Below, one piece after another: positions 14,577 to 20,912 of a DNA stretch of 23,109 bases; the stretch's first letter is position 1; the number at the start of each line of letters is the position of its first letter. Both the position numbers and the translations under genes were made by a program. A model generated the notes under the pieces. It had not been told where the DNA came from and searched no databases. It saw only the letters and a list, made by a program, of their open reading frames with translations. The stretch is from an uncultured bacterium (GTDB lineage: Bacteria > Bacillota > Clostridia > Oscillospirales > Ruminococcaceae): the NCBI GenBank assembly GCA_905215595.1, contig CAJMQZ010000022.1:1-23109 (forward strand). Reading direction: 5' to 3'.

Positions 14577-15910
14577 GCTTTCTTTATACCGTGATTGATA
14601 CGCTGTCGCTGGTATTCTTTCTAGATGCGTTTGCCACCAGACGCTGGGATAATTGGAAATTCAAACTGGGGGTCGGGTGTTTTGTTGCGCTGCTTTTTTG
14701 GGTGCTGCAGGTTCCGTTTGTATTCTTCGGGCGAGATCAGGCTATGAAGATCGGCATGATTCTTTTGTCGTACACGATAAGCGCAAGAGTCCTATACAAA
14801 GAGATTTCCGATAAAATGCTGCTGCTGTTGGTTTGCATAGAATACCTTGTTACCTATTACCTATCATTCGGCCTCGGTATGATGGGGGCTTTTATCTGCG
14901 GGATGGATGGAGAATCTTTTCGGACAAGTTTTCCGTGTGCAATGGTCTACGGTGGGATCAATTATTCAACAGAACTCTTTCTGGCATATACATTTCGACG
15001 AGTTATGAGGAAAAGAAGCTTTTCGGGAAGACCCAATAGGTTGACTGGCGTACGGTCATGGCTCTACTTTTTGTTTCCAAGTACATCGTTTGTGATGCTT
15101 GTGCTTTTGCTATACATGACAACTGGGAAAAACGCAAGTGAAATGGTGATTGCTGCTGCCTGCGGTTTGATTTTTGCTGCCAATGTGGCCGTTTTATATC
15201 TTTTGGAACGAATGGAAAAGACGGTTGAAAATCAGGAAAGAGTTTTGGCACTGGAACAACAGCTTCAGTTTCAGGCTAAAAATATGGAAGCGGCAAGTCA
15301 GCTCTATACGGCTCAGCGCCATAAGGTGCACGACTTTCGGGCACATCTCAACACACTTCAAGGTCTTTTGGAAAATCAGGAGTACGATGCGGCAGAACAA
15401 TATTTGAATTCTGTGACCCAAGAGCAAACAGATCGATTGTTCTTAGTAAACTCCCACCATGCGATTTTGGATGCGCTGTTCAATACGAAAGCAACTGAAG
15501 CGATTCAAAAGGGAATTGAAATCGATTTTGAGCTGAACGATTTATCGGCTCTGCCTTTTGATGTATCGGATATGGCCGTCTTATTTTCCAACCTGCTGGA
15601 TAATGCCATTGAAGCCTGCGAAAAAATTGAGGGCGATCGAGTGATCCGGGTTTCTGCAGTGTTAAAACAAAGCTTTTTGTTTTCTGTTCGAAACACGACC
15701 CTTCCGGTCGAAATAAAAAATGATACGATTCAAACGACAAAACCGAATGCGAGTCTTCATGGGTTCGGGATTTCCAATATAAAACTTATTCTGAACAAAT
15801 ATCATGCAGACTTTGTGATGGACTATGAGGATGGATGGTTTCAGTTTACCGGAGAAATCGAAGCACAGGCAGAGGAAGTAGTGTTAAGGGAGAACGTGTA
15901 CGCGCAGTGA
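14561..15910 (+). CDS. AgrC-like sensor histidine kinase (HPK10/GHKL type)
   Basis: This roughly 449-residue kinase has about six hydrophobic helices in residues 5-220, as in peptide-sensing AgrC-type receptors. A coiled linker follows (M-E-K-T-V-E-N-Q-E), then the dimerisation segment with V-H-D-F-R-A-H-L-N (phospho-acceptor His257). The C-terminal GHKL ATPase has N-L-L-D-N-A-I-E-A-C (Asn344, Asn348) and the glycine-rich G-F-G-I-S-N-I. There is no periplasmic Cache or PAS domain. ATG 14561 lies 8 bases after AGAGGG; a GTG at 14543 is possible but has no site. It overlaps the response-regulator stop by 16 bases. No agrB or agrD gene is present in the window, so its signal is unknown. The 50-residue ORF 63 bases downstream is the only nearby small peptide candidate and does not look like AgrD. 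Confidence 0.9.
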   Translation: MGDLLSFLYTVIDTLSLVFFLDAFATRRWDNWKFKLGVGCFVALLFWVLQVPFVFFGRDQAMKIGMILLSYTISARVLYKEISDKMLLLLVCIEYLVTYYLSFGLGMMGAFICGMDGESFRTSFPCAMVYGGINYSTELFLAYTFRRVMRKRSFSGRPNRLTGVRSWLYFLFPSTSFVMLVLLLYMTTGKNASEMVIAAACGLIFAANVAVLYLLERMEKTVENQERVLALEQQLQFQAKNMEAASQLYTAQRHKVHDFRAHLNTLQGLLENQEYDAAEQYLNSVTQEQTDRLFLVNSHHAILDALFNTKATEAIQKGIEIDFELNDLSALPFDVSDMAVLFSNLLDNAIEACEKIEGDRVIRVSAVLKQSFLFSVRNTTLPVEIKNDTIQTTKPNASLHGFGISNIKLILNKYHADFVMDYEDGWFQFTGEIEAQAEEVVLRENVYAQ

Positions 15911-15973
15911 AGCGACAATTCATCTTGTCTATCCACCTGATCATGGTGTACTGGAGAAAAGGAGCGTGACATC

Positions 15974-16126
15974 ATGGCCTACTTGAAATTGATGATGGAT
16001 GAAAAAGAAATCGCCCACTTGAGCGAAGAGGGGCAGTATCTTTGTGCCAACGAGGGGATTCCACAGTACGAAGATACTGCTTGCTACGGCTATGAACGCC
16101 TTTTGAATTGCAAAATGATTTTTTAG
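15974..16126 (+). CDS. Small ORF of unknown function (50 residues)
   Basis: This short frame has a good AAGGAG 9 bases before ATG 15974 and ends TAG 16124-16126. The peptide begins M-A-Y-L-K-L-M-M-D-E-K-E, is acidic in its middle, and has three cysteines (24, 37, 46) and several tyrosines; it has no signal peptide and no membrane segment. I do not recognise it. It follows the AgrC-like kinase by 63 bases and could share its transcript. It lacks the amphipathic leader, core Cys and acidic tail of AgrD peptides. The promoter of the next gene lies within its last codons. It may be a genuine microprotein, or the remnant of a longer gene. Confidence 0.4.
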   Translation: MAYLKLMMDEKEIAHLSEEGQYLCANEGIPQYEDTACYGYERLLNCKMIF

Positions 16127-16136
16127 TTGCTATACT
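16108..16136 (+). promoter_or_regulatory. Promoter of the alpha/beta hydrolase-YaiI pair
   Basis: TTGCAA (16108-16113) and TATACT (16131-16136) are separated by 17 bases. The promoter overlaps the end of the 50-residue ORF and sets the hydrolase start downstream of it. Confidence 0.65.
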
Positions 16137-16170
16137 GGGCTTATCAAAGTTTTTTCGGGAGGACGCCGCA

Positions 16171-16854
16171 GTGAATGCACAGACAATGCAAATCGGGAAC
16201 AAACCTTGCCGCATTTACGGCGAGCCCCATGCAGAATACCTACTGCTCCAAATGACCGGCGAACACGAGCTGCAAAGCATGGAAAGCGAGGTTACCGCTA
16301 TTGCACAGAGTGCGCACCGCTTTCTGTTTGCGGCTATTCCGGTGGAAAGCTGGAACGATGAACTTTCCCCGTGGGAAGCTCCTGCGGTATGGGGCAAAGA
16401 GAGTTTCGGTGGCAATGCTGCGGACACCCTGCGCTTTCTGACGGAACAGGTCATTCCCACACTGAAGCAGCAGTATCCTCTCCCGGAAAACATCAAAATC
16501 ATTCTGGGCGGCTATTCACTGGCCGGGCTGTTTGCTTTGTGGGCCTCCACCCAGACAAATCTGTTCTACGGTATCGCTGCCGCCTCGCCCTCGGTGTGGT
16601 TTCCGGGCTGGATGGAATTTGAACAGCAGCACCCGATACAGGCACAGCGCGTTTATCTGAGCCTTGGCAACAAGGAAGAGCGCACGAAAAACGCCGTCAT
16701 GGCTGTGGTGGGCGATAATATCCGCACCCTGCACAGCCAGCTTACAGCGCGTAGGGTAGACTGCACCCTTGAATGGAACAGCGGCGGGCATTTCAAAGAT
16801 GCCGACCTGCGCACGGCGAAAGCCTTTCGGTGGGTGATGGAGGAACACACATGA
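16171..16854 (+). CDS. Alpha/beta hydrolase, esterase-like
   Basis: This 227-residue protein has the hydrolase nucleophile elbow G-Y-S-L-A-G with Ser116 and a C-terminal G-G-H-F-K with probable catalytic His207. A-A-A-S-P-S-V-W-F-P after the elbow resembles the putative-esterase (Fes/IroE/YbbA-like) family that acts on small esters. There is no signal peptide, so it is cytosolic. The substrate is unknown. I chose GTG 16171 because GGGAGG (16157-16162) is 8 bases upstream and the promoter -10 is at 16131-16136; the open frame extends to a TTG at 16108, which is inside the promoter and cannot be the start of that transcript. ATG 16186 is a less likely alternative. The stop overlaps the start of the next gene (ATGA), so the two are translationally coupled. 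Confidence 0.75.
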   Translation: MNAQTMQIGNKPCRIYGEPHAEYLLLQMTGEHELQSMESEVTAIAQSAHRFLFAAIPVESWNDELSPWEAPAVWGKESFGGNAADTLRFLTEQVIPTLKQQYPLPENIKIILGGYSLAGLFALWASTQTNLFYGIAAASPSVWFPGWMEFEQQHPIQAQRVYLSLGNKEERTKNAVMAVVGDNIRTLHSQLTARRVDCTLEWNSGGHFKDADLRTAKAFRWVMEEHT

Positions 16855-17288
16855 CCATTTTGATTGATGCAGACGGTTGTCCGGTCGTCGATCTGACTTT
16901 ACAGATTGCAAAGCGGTTTAGCGTTCCGGTCATCATCCTGTGCGACACAGCTCACCAAATCGAGCGAGAAGGTGCGCAGACGCTGGTGTTCGACAAAGGA
17001 GCGGACCGCGTGGATTTTGCTCTCGTCAACCGGGTAAAGCCGGGGGATGTGGTCGTGACGCAGGACTACGGGCTGGCGAGTATGTGCCTTGCCAAGTGTG
17101 CCCGGGTGCTGAACCAGAACGGTTTGGAATACACCGCCGACAACATAGATGCTCTCATGCTGCGGCGGTACGAAAACAAGAAACTCCTCCGTGCTGGAAA
17201 GCACCCAAAGGGGAGTCCAAAGCGGACGAAGGAGCAGGATGTCAGGTTTGCGGATACGCTTGAGAAGATCTTGAACTACAACCATTGA
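16851..17288 (+). CDS. YaiI/YqxD family protein (UPF0178, DUF188)
   Basis: This 145-residue protein starts with M-T-I-L-I-D-A-D-G-C-P and carries V-V-T-Q-D-Y-G-L-A and an internal Y-T-A-D-N-I-D, then a basic K-G-S-P-K-R-T-K near residue 122. All are typical of the YaiI/YqxD family, whose fold resembles PIN-type nucleases with a cluster of acidic residues; its function in bacteria is not established. ATG 16851 overlaps the hydrolase stop by four bases and has GGAGGA just upstream. The frame back to 16773 lies inside the hydrolase gene and is not used. Length and C-terminus are normal. Confidence 0.9.
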   Translation: MTILIDADGCPVVDLTLQIAKRFSVPVIILCDTAHQIEREGAQTLVFDKGADRVDFALVNRVKPGDVVVTQDYGLASMCLAKCARVLNQNGLEYTADNIDALMLRRYENKKLLRAGKHPKGSPKRTKEQDVRFADTLEKILNYNH

Positions 17289-17315
17289 CACATACTTTTG
17301 AAAGGCTGGAGAAAC

Positions 17316-17345
17316 AAAAAAGCACCAGCCTGAGCTGATGCTTTT
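17316..17345 (-). terminator. Second copy of the tRNA-Ser terminator
   Basis: On the minus strand GCATCAGC-tcag-GCTGGTGC (17322-17341) is followed by TTTTTTG. The stem is better in that direction (a G-U pair replaces a C-A mismatch), so it belongs to minus-strand transcription. It is a slightly shorter copy of 17455-17482. Confidence 0.65.
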
Positions 17346-17347
17346 GT

Positions 17348-17362
17348 TGGCGGAGATGGTGG
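17348..17362 (-). pseudogene. Remnant of the tRNA-Ser 3' end
   Basis: TGGCGGAGATGGTGG is identical to the last 15 bases of the intact tRNA-Ser gene (17489-17503), including the encoded CCA. The downstream spacer and terminator are duplicated with it. The rest of the tRNA is missing. It could be a degenerated tandem tRNA or the outer att-like copy left by a mobile element. Confidence 0.6.
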
Positions 17363-17372
17363 ATATTCTCCC

Positions 17373-17423
17373 GCGGGCTAAGCAACAGCCCGCAGGGCTG
17401 ATTGCTTGCGGTCTGCGGACCGC
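17373..17423. repeat. Two small hairpins between the tRNA end copies
   Basis: GCGGGCT pairs with AGCCCGC (17373-17393), and GCGGTC with GACCGC around TGCG (17408-17423). The second has the same TCTGCGGA centre as the hairpin at 23067-23102. No ORF is apparent here. Confidence 0.5.
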
Positions 17424-17454
17424 CGCCCTGTTCTCATCCTCACCATCTAGCCGC

Positions 17455-17482
17455 AAAAAAGGCACCAGCCTGAGCTGATGCC
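17455..17482 (-). terminator. Terminator of tRNA-Ser
   Basis: On the minus strand GGCATCAGC-tcag-GCTGGTGCC, a 9-bp stem with one G-U pair, is followed by TTTTTTG. It begins 6 bases past the encoded CCA of the tRNA. Confidence 0.85.
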
Positions 17483-17488
17483 TTTTGT

Positions 17489-17579
17489 TGGCGGAGATGG
17501 TGGGATTCGAACCCACGTGCCCGGTTAAGGACAAAACGATTTCGAGTCGTTCTCGTTACGACCACTTCGATACATCTCC
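17489..17579 (-). tRNA. tRNA-Ser, anticodon CGA
   Basis: Read on the minus strand, the gene starts GGAGATG (acceptor arm, from 17579), which pairs with CATCTCC near the end. The anticodon stem AACGA/TCGTT encloses the loop CTCGAAA, giving anticodon CGA (17542-17544), which reads UCG serine codons. The T arm is GTGGG-TTCGAAT-CCCAC and the CCA end is encoded (17489-17491). The 91-base length and long variable arm (TTGTCCTTAACCGGGCA region) are those of a class II serine tRNA. It has its own promoter and terminator. Confidence 0.95.
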
Positions 17580-17595
17580 AAAATAAACCTTATAC

Positions 17596-17624
17596 AGTAT
17601 AACAAAAAAGCCCGCTGCCGTCAA
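17596..17624 (-). promoter_or_regulatory. Promoter of tRNA-Ser
   Basis: On the minus strand TTGACG (plus 17619-17624) and TATACT (plus 17596-17601) are separated by 17 bases. The -10 lies 16 bases upstream of the tRNA. Confidence 0.8.
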
Positions 17625-17702
17625 CACTTTTCTCCATGTGCCGTACAAAGGCGCGGTGCTGCGGCCCGAATCATCAGCACGCTGTTTAAAGCAGCTTTAC
17701 AC

Positions 17703-17743
17703 ACAAAAACAGGCCGCTGCACAAAGTCTTGTGCAGCGGCCTG
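17703..17743 (-). terminator. Terminator of the Tat lipoprotein pair
   Basis: CAGGCCGCTGCAC (17710-17722) pairs perfectly over 13 bp with GTGCAGCGGCCTG (17731-17743). On the minus strand a TTTTTGTGT run follows. It starts 18 bases after the stop codon of the first Tat protein gene. Confidence 0.85.
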
Positions 17744-17760
17744 CGGTCGTGCTTCAAAGG

Positions 17761-18336
17761 TCAGGCGGTAGTGCTTGCACCGGGCTCCGGTGCCTCGCTG
17801 GAGCCGCCACCTTCCTCGGTGATGGCGTTCTCGTACTCCTCTTTGGAGATCTCCCAGGTCAGGGACATCTCAGAGTTCTCGCGGACAGGAATGAACTTGA
17901 AGATCACGGTGTCGCCCTCTTCCAGTTTCTCAGGGAAACCAATGGCAGCAAGCTGGACCTTGGTGGACTTTTTCTTCTGGAGCAGAAGGTTCTCAGCGGA
18001 CTTGATCTGCACACCGCCGTTTGTCAAGCTCAGATAACGCTGCTTGCCCGCGGCATCTTTAACAGCAACGGAAAAACTATCTGTTGTCAGCCGGATCGGG
18101 TTTACACGAGCAGACTGGATCTCCACCTCCAGGGTACAGGTGTTGTCTGCGATCTTCATGGTATTCAGGCTGGCAATGACCTGCAGTCTGCTGGTGATCG
18201 TGCTGGGCAGCTCCTTGCTGACCGGGTTGTTGGGGTCCTTAAATTCACAGCCGCCCAGCAGACCGGCACCGGCCATAGCTACTGCGGTGGTTGCCGAGTA
18301 CTTCAGGAATGCGCGGCGGGAAAATGTATAAGACAT
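17761..18336 (-). CDS. Tat-exported small lipoprotein, paralogue 1
   Basis: This 191-residue protein starts with a twin-arginine signal, S-R-R-A-F-L-K (Arg7-Arg8), a short hydrophobic stretch and lipobox L-L-G-G-C (Cys30). It should be exported folded and lipid-anchored. The mature part is a beta-rich domain of about 135 residues with a T-L-E-V-E-I strand near 68 and S-L-T-W-E-I near 166; it ends in an acidic, Gly/Ser/Pro-rich tail. The fold resembles small Ig-like accessory domains, but I recognise no family with certainty. Strand order and segments such as F-K-F-I-P-V / T-L-T-F-Y-P and the final W-E match paralogue 2 upstream. GGAGG is 8 bases before the ATG. The gap to paralogue 2 is 47 bases, so the two form an operon. 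No TatA, TatC or cofactor-binding motif is seen nearby. Confidence 0.75.
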   Translation of the reverse strand: MSYTFSRRAFLKYSATTAVAMAGAGLLGGCEFKDPNNPVSKELPSTITSRLQVIASLNTMKIADNTCTLEVEIQSARVNPIRLTTDSFSVAVKDAAGKQRYLSLTNGGVQIKSAENLLLQKKKSTKVQLAAIGFPEKLEEGDTVIFKFIPVRENSEMSLTWEISKEEYENAITEEGGGSSEAPEPGASTTA

Positions 18337-18383
18337 GGCTTATTCCTCCGTTTTTTACCAGTATGTTCTTCCGGCTGAAGGGG

Positions 18384-18896
18384 TCAGGTCGTGGAGGGGC
18401 CGGATTCCTTCGGTGCCAGAACGTCTGCGGCCAGCTCCCAGTTGGCGTTGAACTCGCTGTACTGCAAGTCAGGATAGAAGGTAAGGGTCACCGGGCCGTC
18501 CGTCAGTGCGTTCAGCCCCTTTGCATACACATTATAGGTAACGGTCTCGCCCTTCTTGACCTGATAGCTCAGCGCATCCGGGCTGGTCACCTGCAGCTTA
18601 TCGTTCTGGTCGGCCAGATACCCCTCTGCCTTCACGGCAAAGTTTGCCTTGGTCACTTCCAGCGCATTATTGCGGCCATTGGTCACCACAAGCCGGAACA
18701 AGGTGGTGTTGGTATCTTCATCGTATTCCACCCGATCCAGCGTAGAGAGAACCTTCAGCACAACGTTGCTGGTGCCGGGAGCGTGCTGCACCGGGGCATA
18801 CCCGGAGCAGCCGGTCAGCAGGCTGCTGCCCGCCACAGCCACAGCGGTGAGGGCGGTATATTTCAGGAAAGAGCGGCGGGAAAATTCCCCAGTCAT
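18384..18896 (-). CDS. Tat-exported small lipoprotein, paralogue 2
   Basis: This 170-residue protein has the same architecture: S-R-R-S-F-L-K with Arg7-Arg8, hydrophobic core, lipobox L-L-T-G-C with Cys30, and a mature domain of about 140 residues. The domain starts V-L-K-V-L-S-T-L-D-R-V-E-Y and ends N-A-N-W-E-L-A. It lines up with paralogue 1 along the whole mature part (S-T-L-D/S-L-N-T, N-F-A-V-K/S-F-S-V-A-V, then the Trp-Glu pair), although overall identity is low. No enzymatic motif is visible. ATG 18896 is taken because AAAGGAGG lies 7 bases upstream; the frame extends to 18938 but the extra 14 residues would disrupt the signal peptide. It is the first gene of the two-gene operon, with a consensus promoter at 18953-18981. 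Substrate and partners are unknown. Confidence 0.75.
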   Translation of the reverse strand: MTGEFSRRSFLKYTALTAVAVAGSSLLTGCSGYAPVQHAPGTSNVVLKVLSTLDRVEYDEDTNTTLFRLVVTNGRNNALEVTKANFAVKAEGYLADQNDKLQVTSPDALSYQVKKGETVTYNVYAKGLNALTDGPVTLTFYPDLQYSEFNANWELAADVLAPKESGPSTT

Positions 18897-18952
18897 ATTC
18901 GTTCCTCCTTTGGGACACATCAATACAGATTCTGCCATAGGGCACTATCTAT

Positions 18953-18981
18953 ACAATAGGCGAAACAGAGAAAAATGTCAA
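18953..18981 (-). promoter_or_regulatory. Promoter of the Tat lipoprotein 2-1 operon
   Basis: On the minus strand TTGACA (plus 18976-18981) and TATTGT (plus 18953-18958) are 17 bases apart, the same hexamers and spacing as upstream of paralogue 4. An inverted repeat CCACAAAA/TTTTGTGG (18989-18996, 19009-19016) sits directly upstream and could be an operator. Confidence 0.75.
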
Positions 18982-19066
18982 TGATTTTCCACAAAACAAA
19001 TGTGAAGATTTTGTGGCAGCATCGCGCATTTTAGACGAAGCTTAAGTGGCTTTTCTGGTGATCCTG

Positions 19067-19684
19067 TCAGCTGCGGATCACGTCGGAAGCGTTCATGACG
19101 AAAGTCAGGCTCTTGCCCTCCAGGAAGGTGGGCACATAGGTGACTTTCAGCTGCTTCCAATCCTTGGGCACCATGAGCATCAGCACGATGTAGGCGCTGC
19201 CCTGCGGAGGCAGGCTCTCCACGTCGGAAAAGCTCTGGGAATTGGCGTTGTACAGTGAGATGTTGGCACAGCAGGCTGCGGGCTGGTCATCGCAGACGGC
19301 GGTAAAATCCGGGGTAGCGGCGGCCATGGCCTGAAAGTTTGCGTCCACGTTCTCCAGCGGGGGCACGGGGTAGGCCTCGTTGATGGCGTCAATGCCCTGT
19401 GCGCCGATGGCATAGCTCTCGGTCTTGCTGCGGTTGACGGTGGTCACCCGCACGCCCAGATACTCGTAGCCTGCCGGCTGCACGGGATCCTGCGTCAGGT
19501 GGAACACGCTGGTCAGCTGCACGCCCAAGCCGTTCCAGTTGCGGACGGTATCGCCCACCTTGACCTCCACCACGGTATCGCTGCCGTTGGACTTGCAGCC
19601 ACCCAGCAGGCTGGCTGCGCCCAGTGCAGCGGCGGATGCACCGGTGCACTTGAGGAAGCTGCGACGGGAAATGACAGTAGACAT
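19067..19684 (-). CDS. Tat-exported small lipoprotein, paralogue 3
   Basis: This 205-residue protein starts S-R-R-S-F-L-K (Arg7-Arg8) and has lipobox L-L-G-G-C with Cys30. The mature domain has a V-K-V-G-D-T-V-R-N-W strand near residue 41, G-Y-E-Y-L-G-V-R-V-T-T-V-N near 73, and a C-terminal M-V-P-K-D-W-K-Q-L-K-V-T-Y segment. The pattern (hydrophobic strands, then a partner-like N-R-S) resembles the DUF4352-type Ig-like domains found in Bacillota lipoproteins, but this is a weak match. Three cysteines in the middle (C-D-D..A-C-C) are unusual for an exported protein. The C-terminal half lines up with paralogue 4 (V-P-E-D-W-Q-T-L-A-L-T-W). AAGGAGG precedes the ATG. It has its own promoter and no clear terminator; transcripts might run on toward paralogue 2. 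Confidence 0.75.
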   Translation of the reverse strand: MSTVISRRSFLKCTGASAAALGAASLLGGCKSNGSDTVVEVKVGDTVRNWNGLGVQLTSVFHLTQDPVQPAGYEYLGVRVTTVNRSKTESYAIGAQGIDAINEAYPVPPLENVDANFQAMAAATPDFTAVCDDQPAACCANISLYNANSQSFSDVESLPPQGSAYIVLMLMVPKDWKQLKVTYVPTFLEGKSLTFVMNASDVIRS

Positions 19685-19733
19685 AACGTTATATCCTCCT
19701 TGAAGGGTGATTTTCTTTTTTCTTTCTTATTTG

Positions 19734-19762
19734 GTTATACCGTTTCCTGCGCACAGATGCAA
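19734..19762 (-). promoter_or_regulatory. Promoter of Tat lipoprotein 3
   Basis: On the minus strand TTGCAT (plus 19757-19762) and TATAAC (plus 19734-19739) are separated by 17 bases. The -10 is about 50 bases from the start codon. It overlaps the region just past the stop of the XRE gene. Confidence 0.65.
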
Positions 19763-19802
19763 GAGCCCGGGGCGATTCTTTACAACAATTTCACAAGCGG
19801 GG

Positions 19803-20498
19803 TCACTCCTGCGGCGAAAGCCCCTTGACGTGGGTCTCGCTGGTCTTGACCAGATTTAACAGGCTGGGCGTGTACAGCGGAAATTCCCGCGTCAGGCTTT
19901 CGGTGGTCATGGCAAGGCAGGCGGGATCCTTGACGCCCTCGCCGCCGTTCACGTCCTGCCCGTCCAGCAGCGCCTCCACATTGGCCTCGGCCATCCGCAT
20001 CACAGCATCGGAATAGCCGTGCCAGCGGCGGGGCTCGATGCTGAACATACTGGAGGCATTGTGCGGCTCCGCAGAGTAGAGCAGCCGGAACATCTTGGCC
20101 ACCGCCATCATCAGGTAGGCGCTCACCTCGGTGGTCAGCGCCTTGCTGTGGCACTGGCCGATCTTGGCATAGAGCACGTTCAGGCTGTTGGAGATGAGTT
20201 TTTTGTTCATGGTGGGCAGCACGCTGCCGTGGTAGACGTTGTCCTTCATCTTTTCGGGGTTGGGCAGATCCTCGGCAGAGAGCATCATACCGTTGCGCTC
20301 GGCGCTGCGCCCCAGCAGATAGTCGCAGGAAACATTATAATAGTCTGCCACCCGCACCACAAAGTCCAGGCCGCACTCGCGGATGCCTTTTTCGTAGTGG
20401 GACAGCAGTGCCTGAGAGACCCCCAGATCCTCTGCCGCCTGCTTTTGGGTGATGCCGCGCTCCTTGCGCAGCAGCTTGATGATACGATTGAACTCCAT
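19803..20498 (-). CDS. XRE-family helix-turn-helix regulator
   Basis: This 231-residue cytoplasmic protein has a Cro/C1-type HTH at about residues 5-62: L-R-K-E-R-G-I-T-Q-K-Q-A-A, then V-S-Q-A-L-L-S-H-Y-E-K-G, followed by D-Y-Y-N-V-S-C-D-Y-L-L-G, the typical end of the domain. The C-terminal 165 residues are helix-rich and unrecognised, perhaps a sensing or dimerisation domain. There is no recognition motif for a ligand. GAGGAGA lies about 8 bases before the ATG. The gene lies between paralogue 3 (same strand, 118 bases downstream) and the BspA-type lipoprotein (divergent, 414 bases), so it may control either; direct evidence is absent. It has a near-consensus promoter. Confidence 0.88.
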   Translation of the reverse strand: MEFNRIIKLLRKERGITQKQAAEDLGVSQALLSHYEKGIRECGLDFVVRVADYYNVSCDYLLGRSAERNGMMLSAEDLPNPEKMKDNVYHGSVLPTMNKKLISNSLNVLYAKIGQCHSKALTTEVSAYLMMAVAKMFRLLYSAEPHNASSMFSIEPRRWHGYSDAVMRMAEANVEALLDGQDVNGGEGVKDPACLAMTTESLTREFPLYTPSLLNLVKTSETHVKGLSPQE

Positions 20499-20568
20499 GA
20501 TGTGTTCTCCTCAATCTCCAAAGGATCTATTTTTGGTAATATCCTTGTTTTTGGTTTACAACAGGTTG

Positions 20569-20597
20569 ATTATACACATTGGAAAACGACTTGTAAA
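20569..20597 (-). promoter_or_regulatory. Promoter of the XRE regulator gene
   Basis: On the minus strand TTTACA (plus 20592-20597) and TATAAT (plus 20569-20574) are separated by exactly 17 bases. It is one of the best sigma-A-type promoters in the window. Confidence 0.85.
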
Positions 20598-20615
20598 GCA
20601 AGAAAAATGCCGATA

Positions 20616-20634
20616 TTTTTCGTCTTTTTTCGTC
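20616..20634. promoter_or_regulatory. Direct repeat TTTTTCGTC upstream of the XRE promoter
   Basis: TTTTTCGTC occurs at 20616-20624 and 20626-20634 (spacing 10, one helical turn), just upstream of the XRE -35. It may be a regulator site. Further right, ATCTATG (20666-20672) and CATAGAT (20693-20699) form a 7-bp inverted repeat over the divergent promoter. Confidence 0.4.
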
Positions 20635-20650
20635 ATTATTGTCAAAAGTC

Positions 20651-20679
20651 TTGCCCGGACCCCACATCTATGCTAAACT
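20651..20679 (+). promoter_or_regulatory. Candidate plus-strand promoter in the XRE-BspA gap
   Basis: TTGCCC (20651-20656) and TAAACT (20674-20679) are separated by 17 bases, 234 bases upstream of the BspA-type gene. The inverted repeat 20666-20699 covers the -10, as a repressor site would. Confidence 0.4.
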
Positions 20680-20801
20680 ATGGGTATTAACACATAGATT
20701 TTGTGTTTTCACTGCGGTAGAAAACCGACAGCCGTGGTGAAAGCCCGTCTTTTCCGAAACAAAAATTTTTCAAATAGGTGGTTCCATCTTTCCACGCTTT
20801 G

Positions 20802-20810
20802 TGCTATAAT
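20802..20810 (+). promoter_or_regulatory. Extended -10 promoter for the BspA-type lipoprotein
   Basis: TGCTATAAT is a perfect extended -10 (TGn plus TATAAT), 102 bases upstream of the start codon. No good -35 is present, which is normal for extended -10 promoters. The remaining leader (20811-20912) shows nothing else. Confidence 0.6.
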
Positions 20811-20912
20811 CTCTTCTTGGCGACTGTACTTGACCGGCGCACAAATCTGCAAAGGACAAGCCAGACGCCATAAAAGGTAATACATCAAGAATAAGAAAGA
20901 GGAAACTTCATT

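Noticed and set aside
15974..16126. The 50-residue ORF as an AgrD autoinducer precursor
   Set aside because: No amphipathic leader, no central Cys followed by a hydrophobic core and acidic tail, and no AgrB nearby.
16108..16170. Upstream TTG (16108) as the hydrolase start
   Set aside because: It coincides with the -35 of the gene's own promoter, so it could not be in that transcript. GTG 16171 has a good ribosome site.
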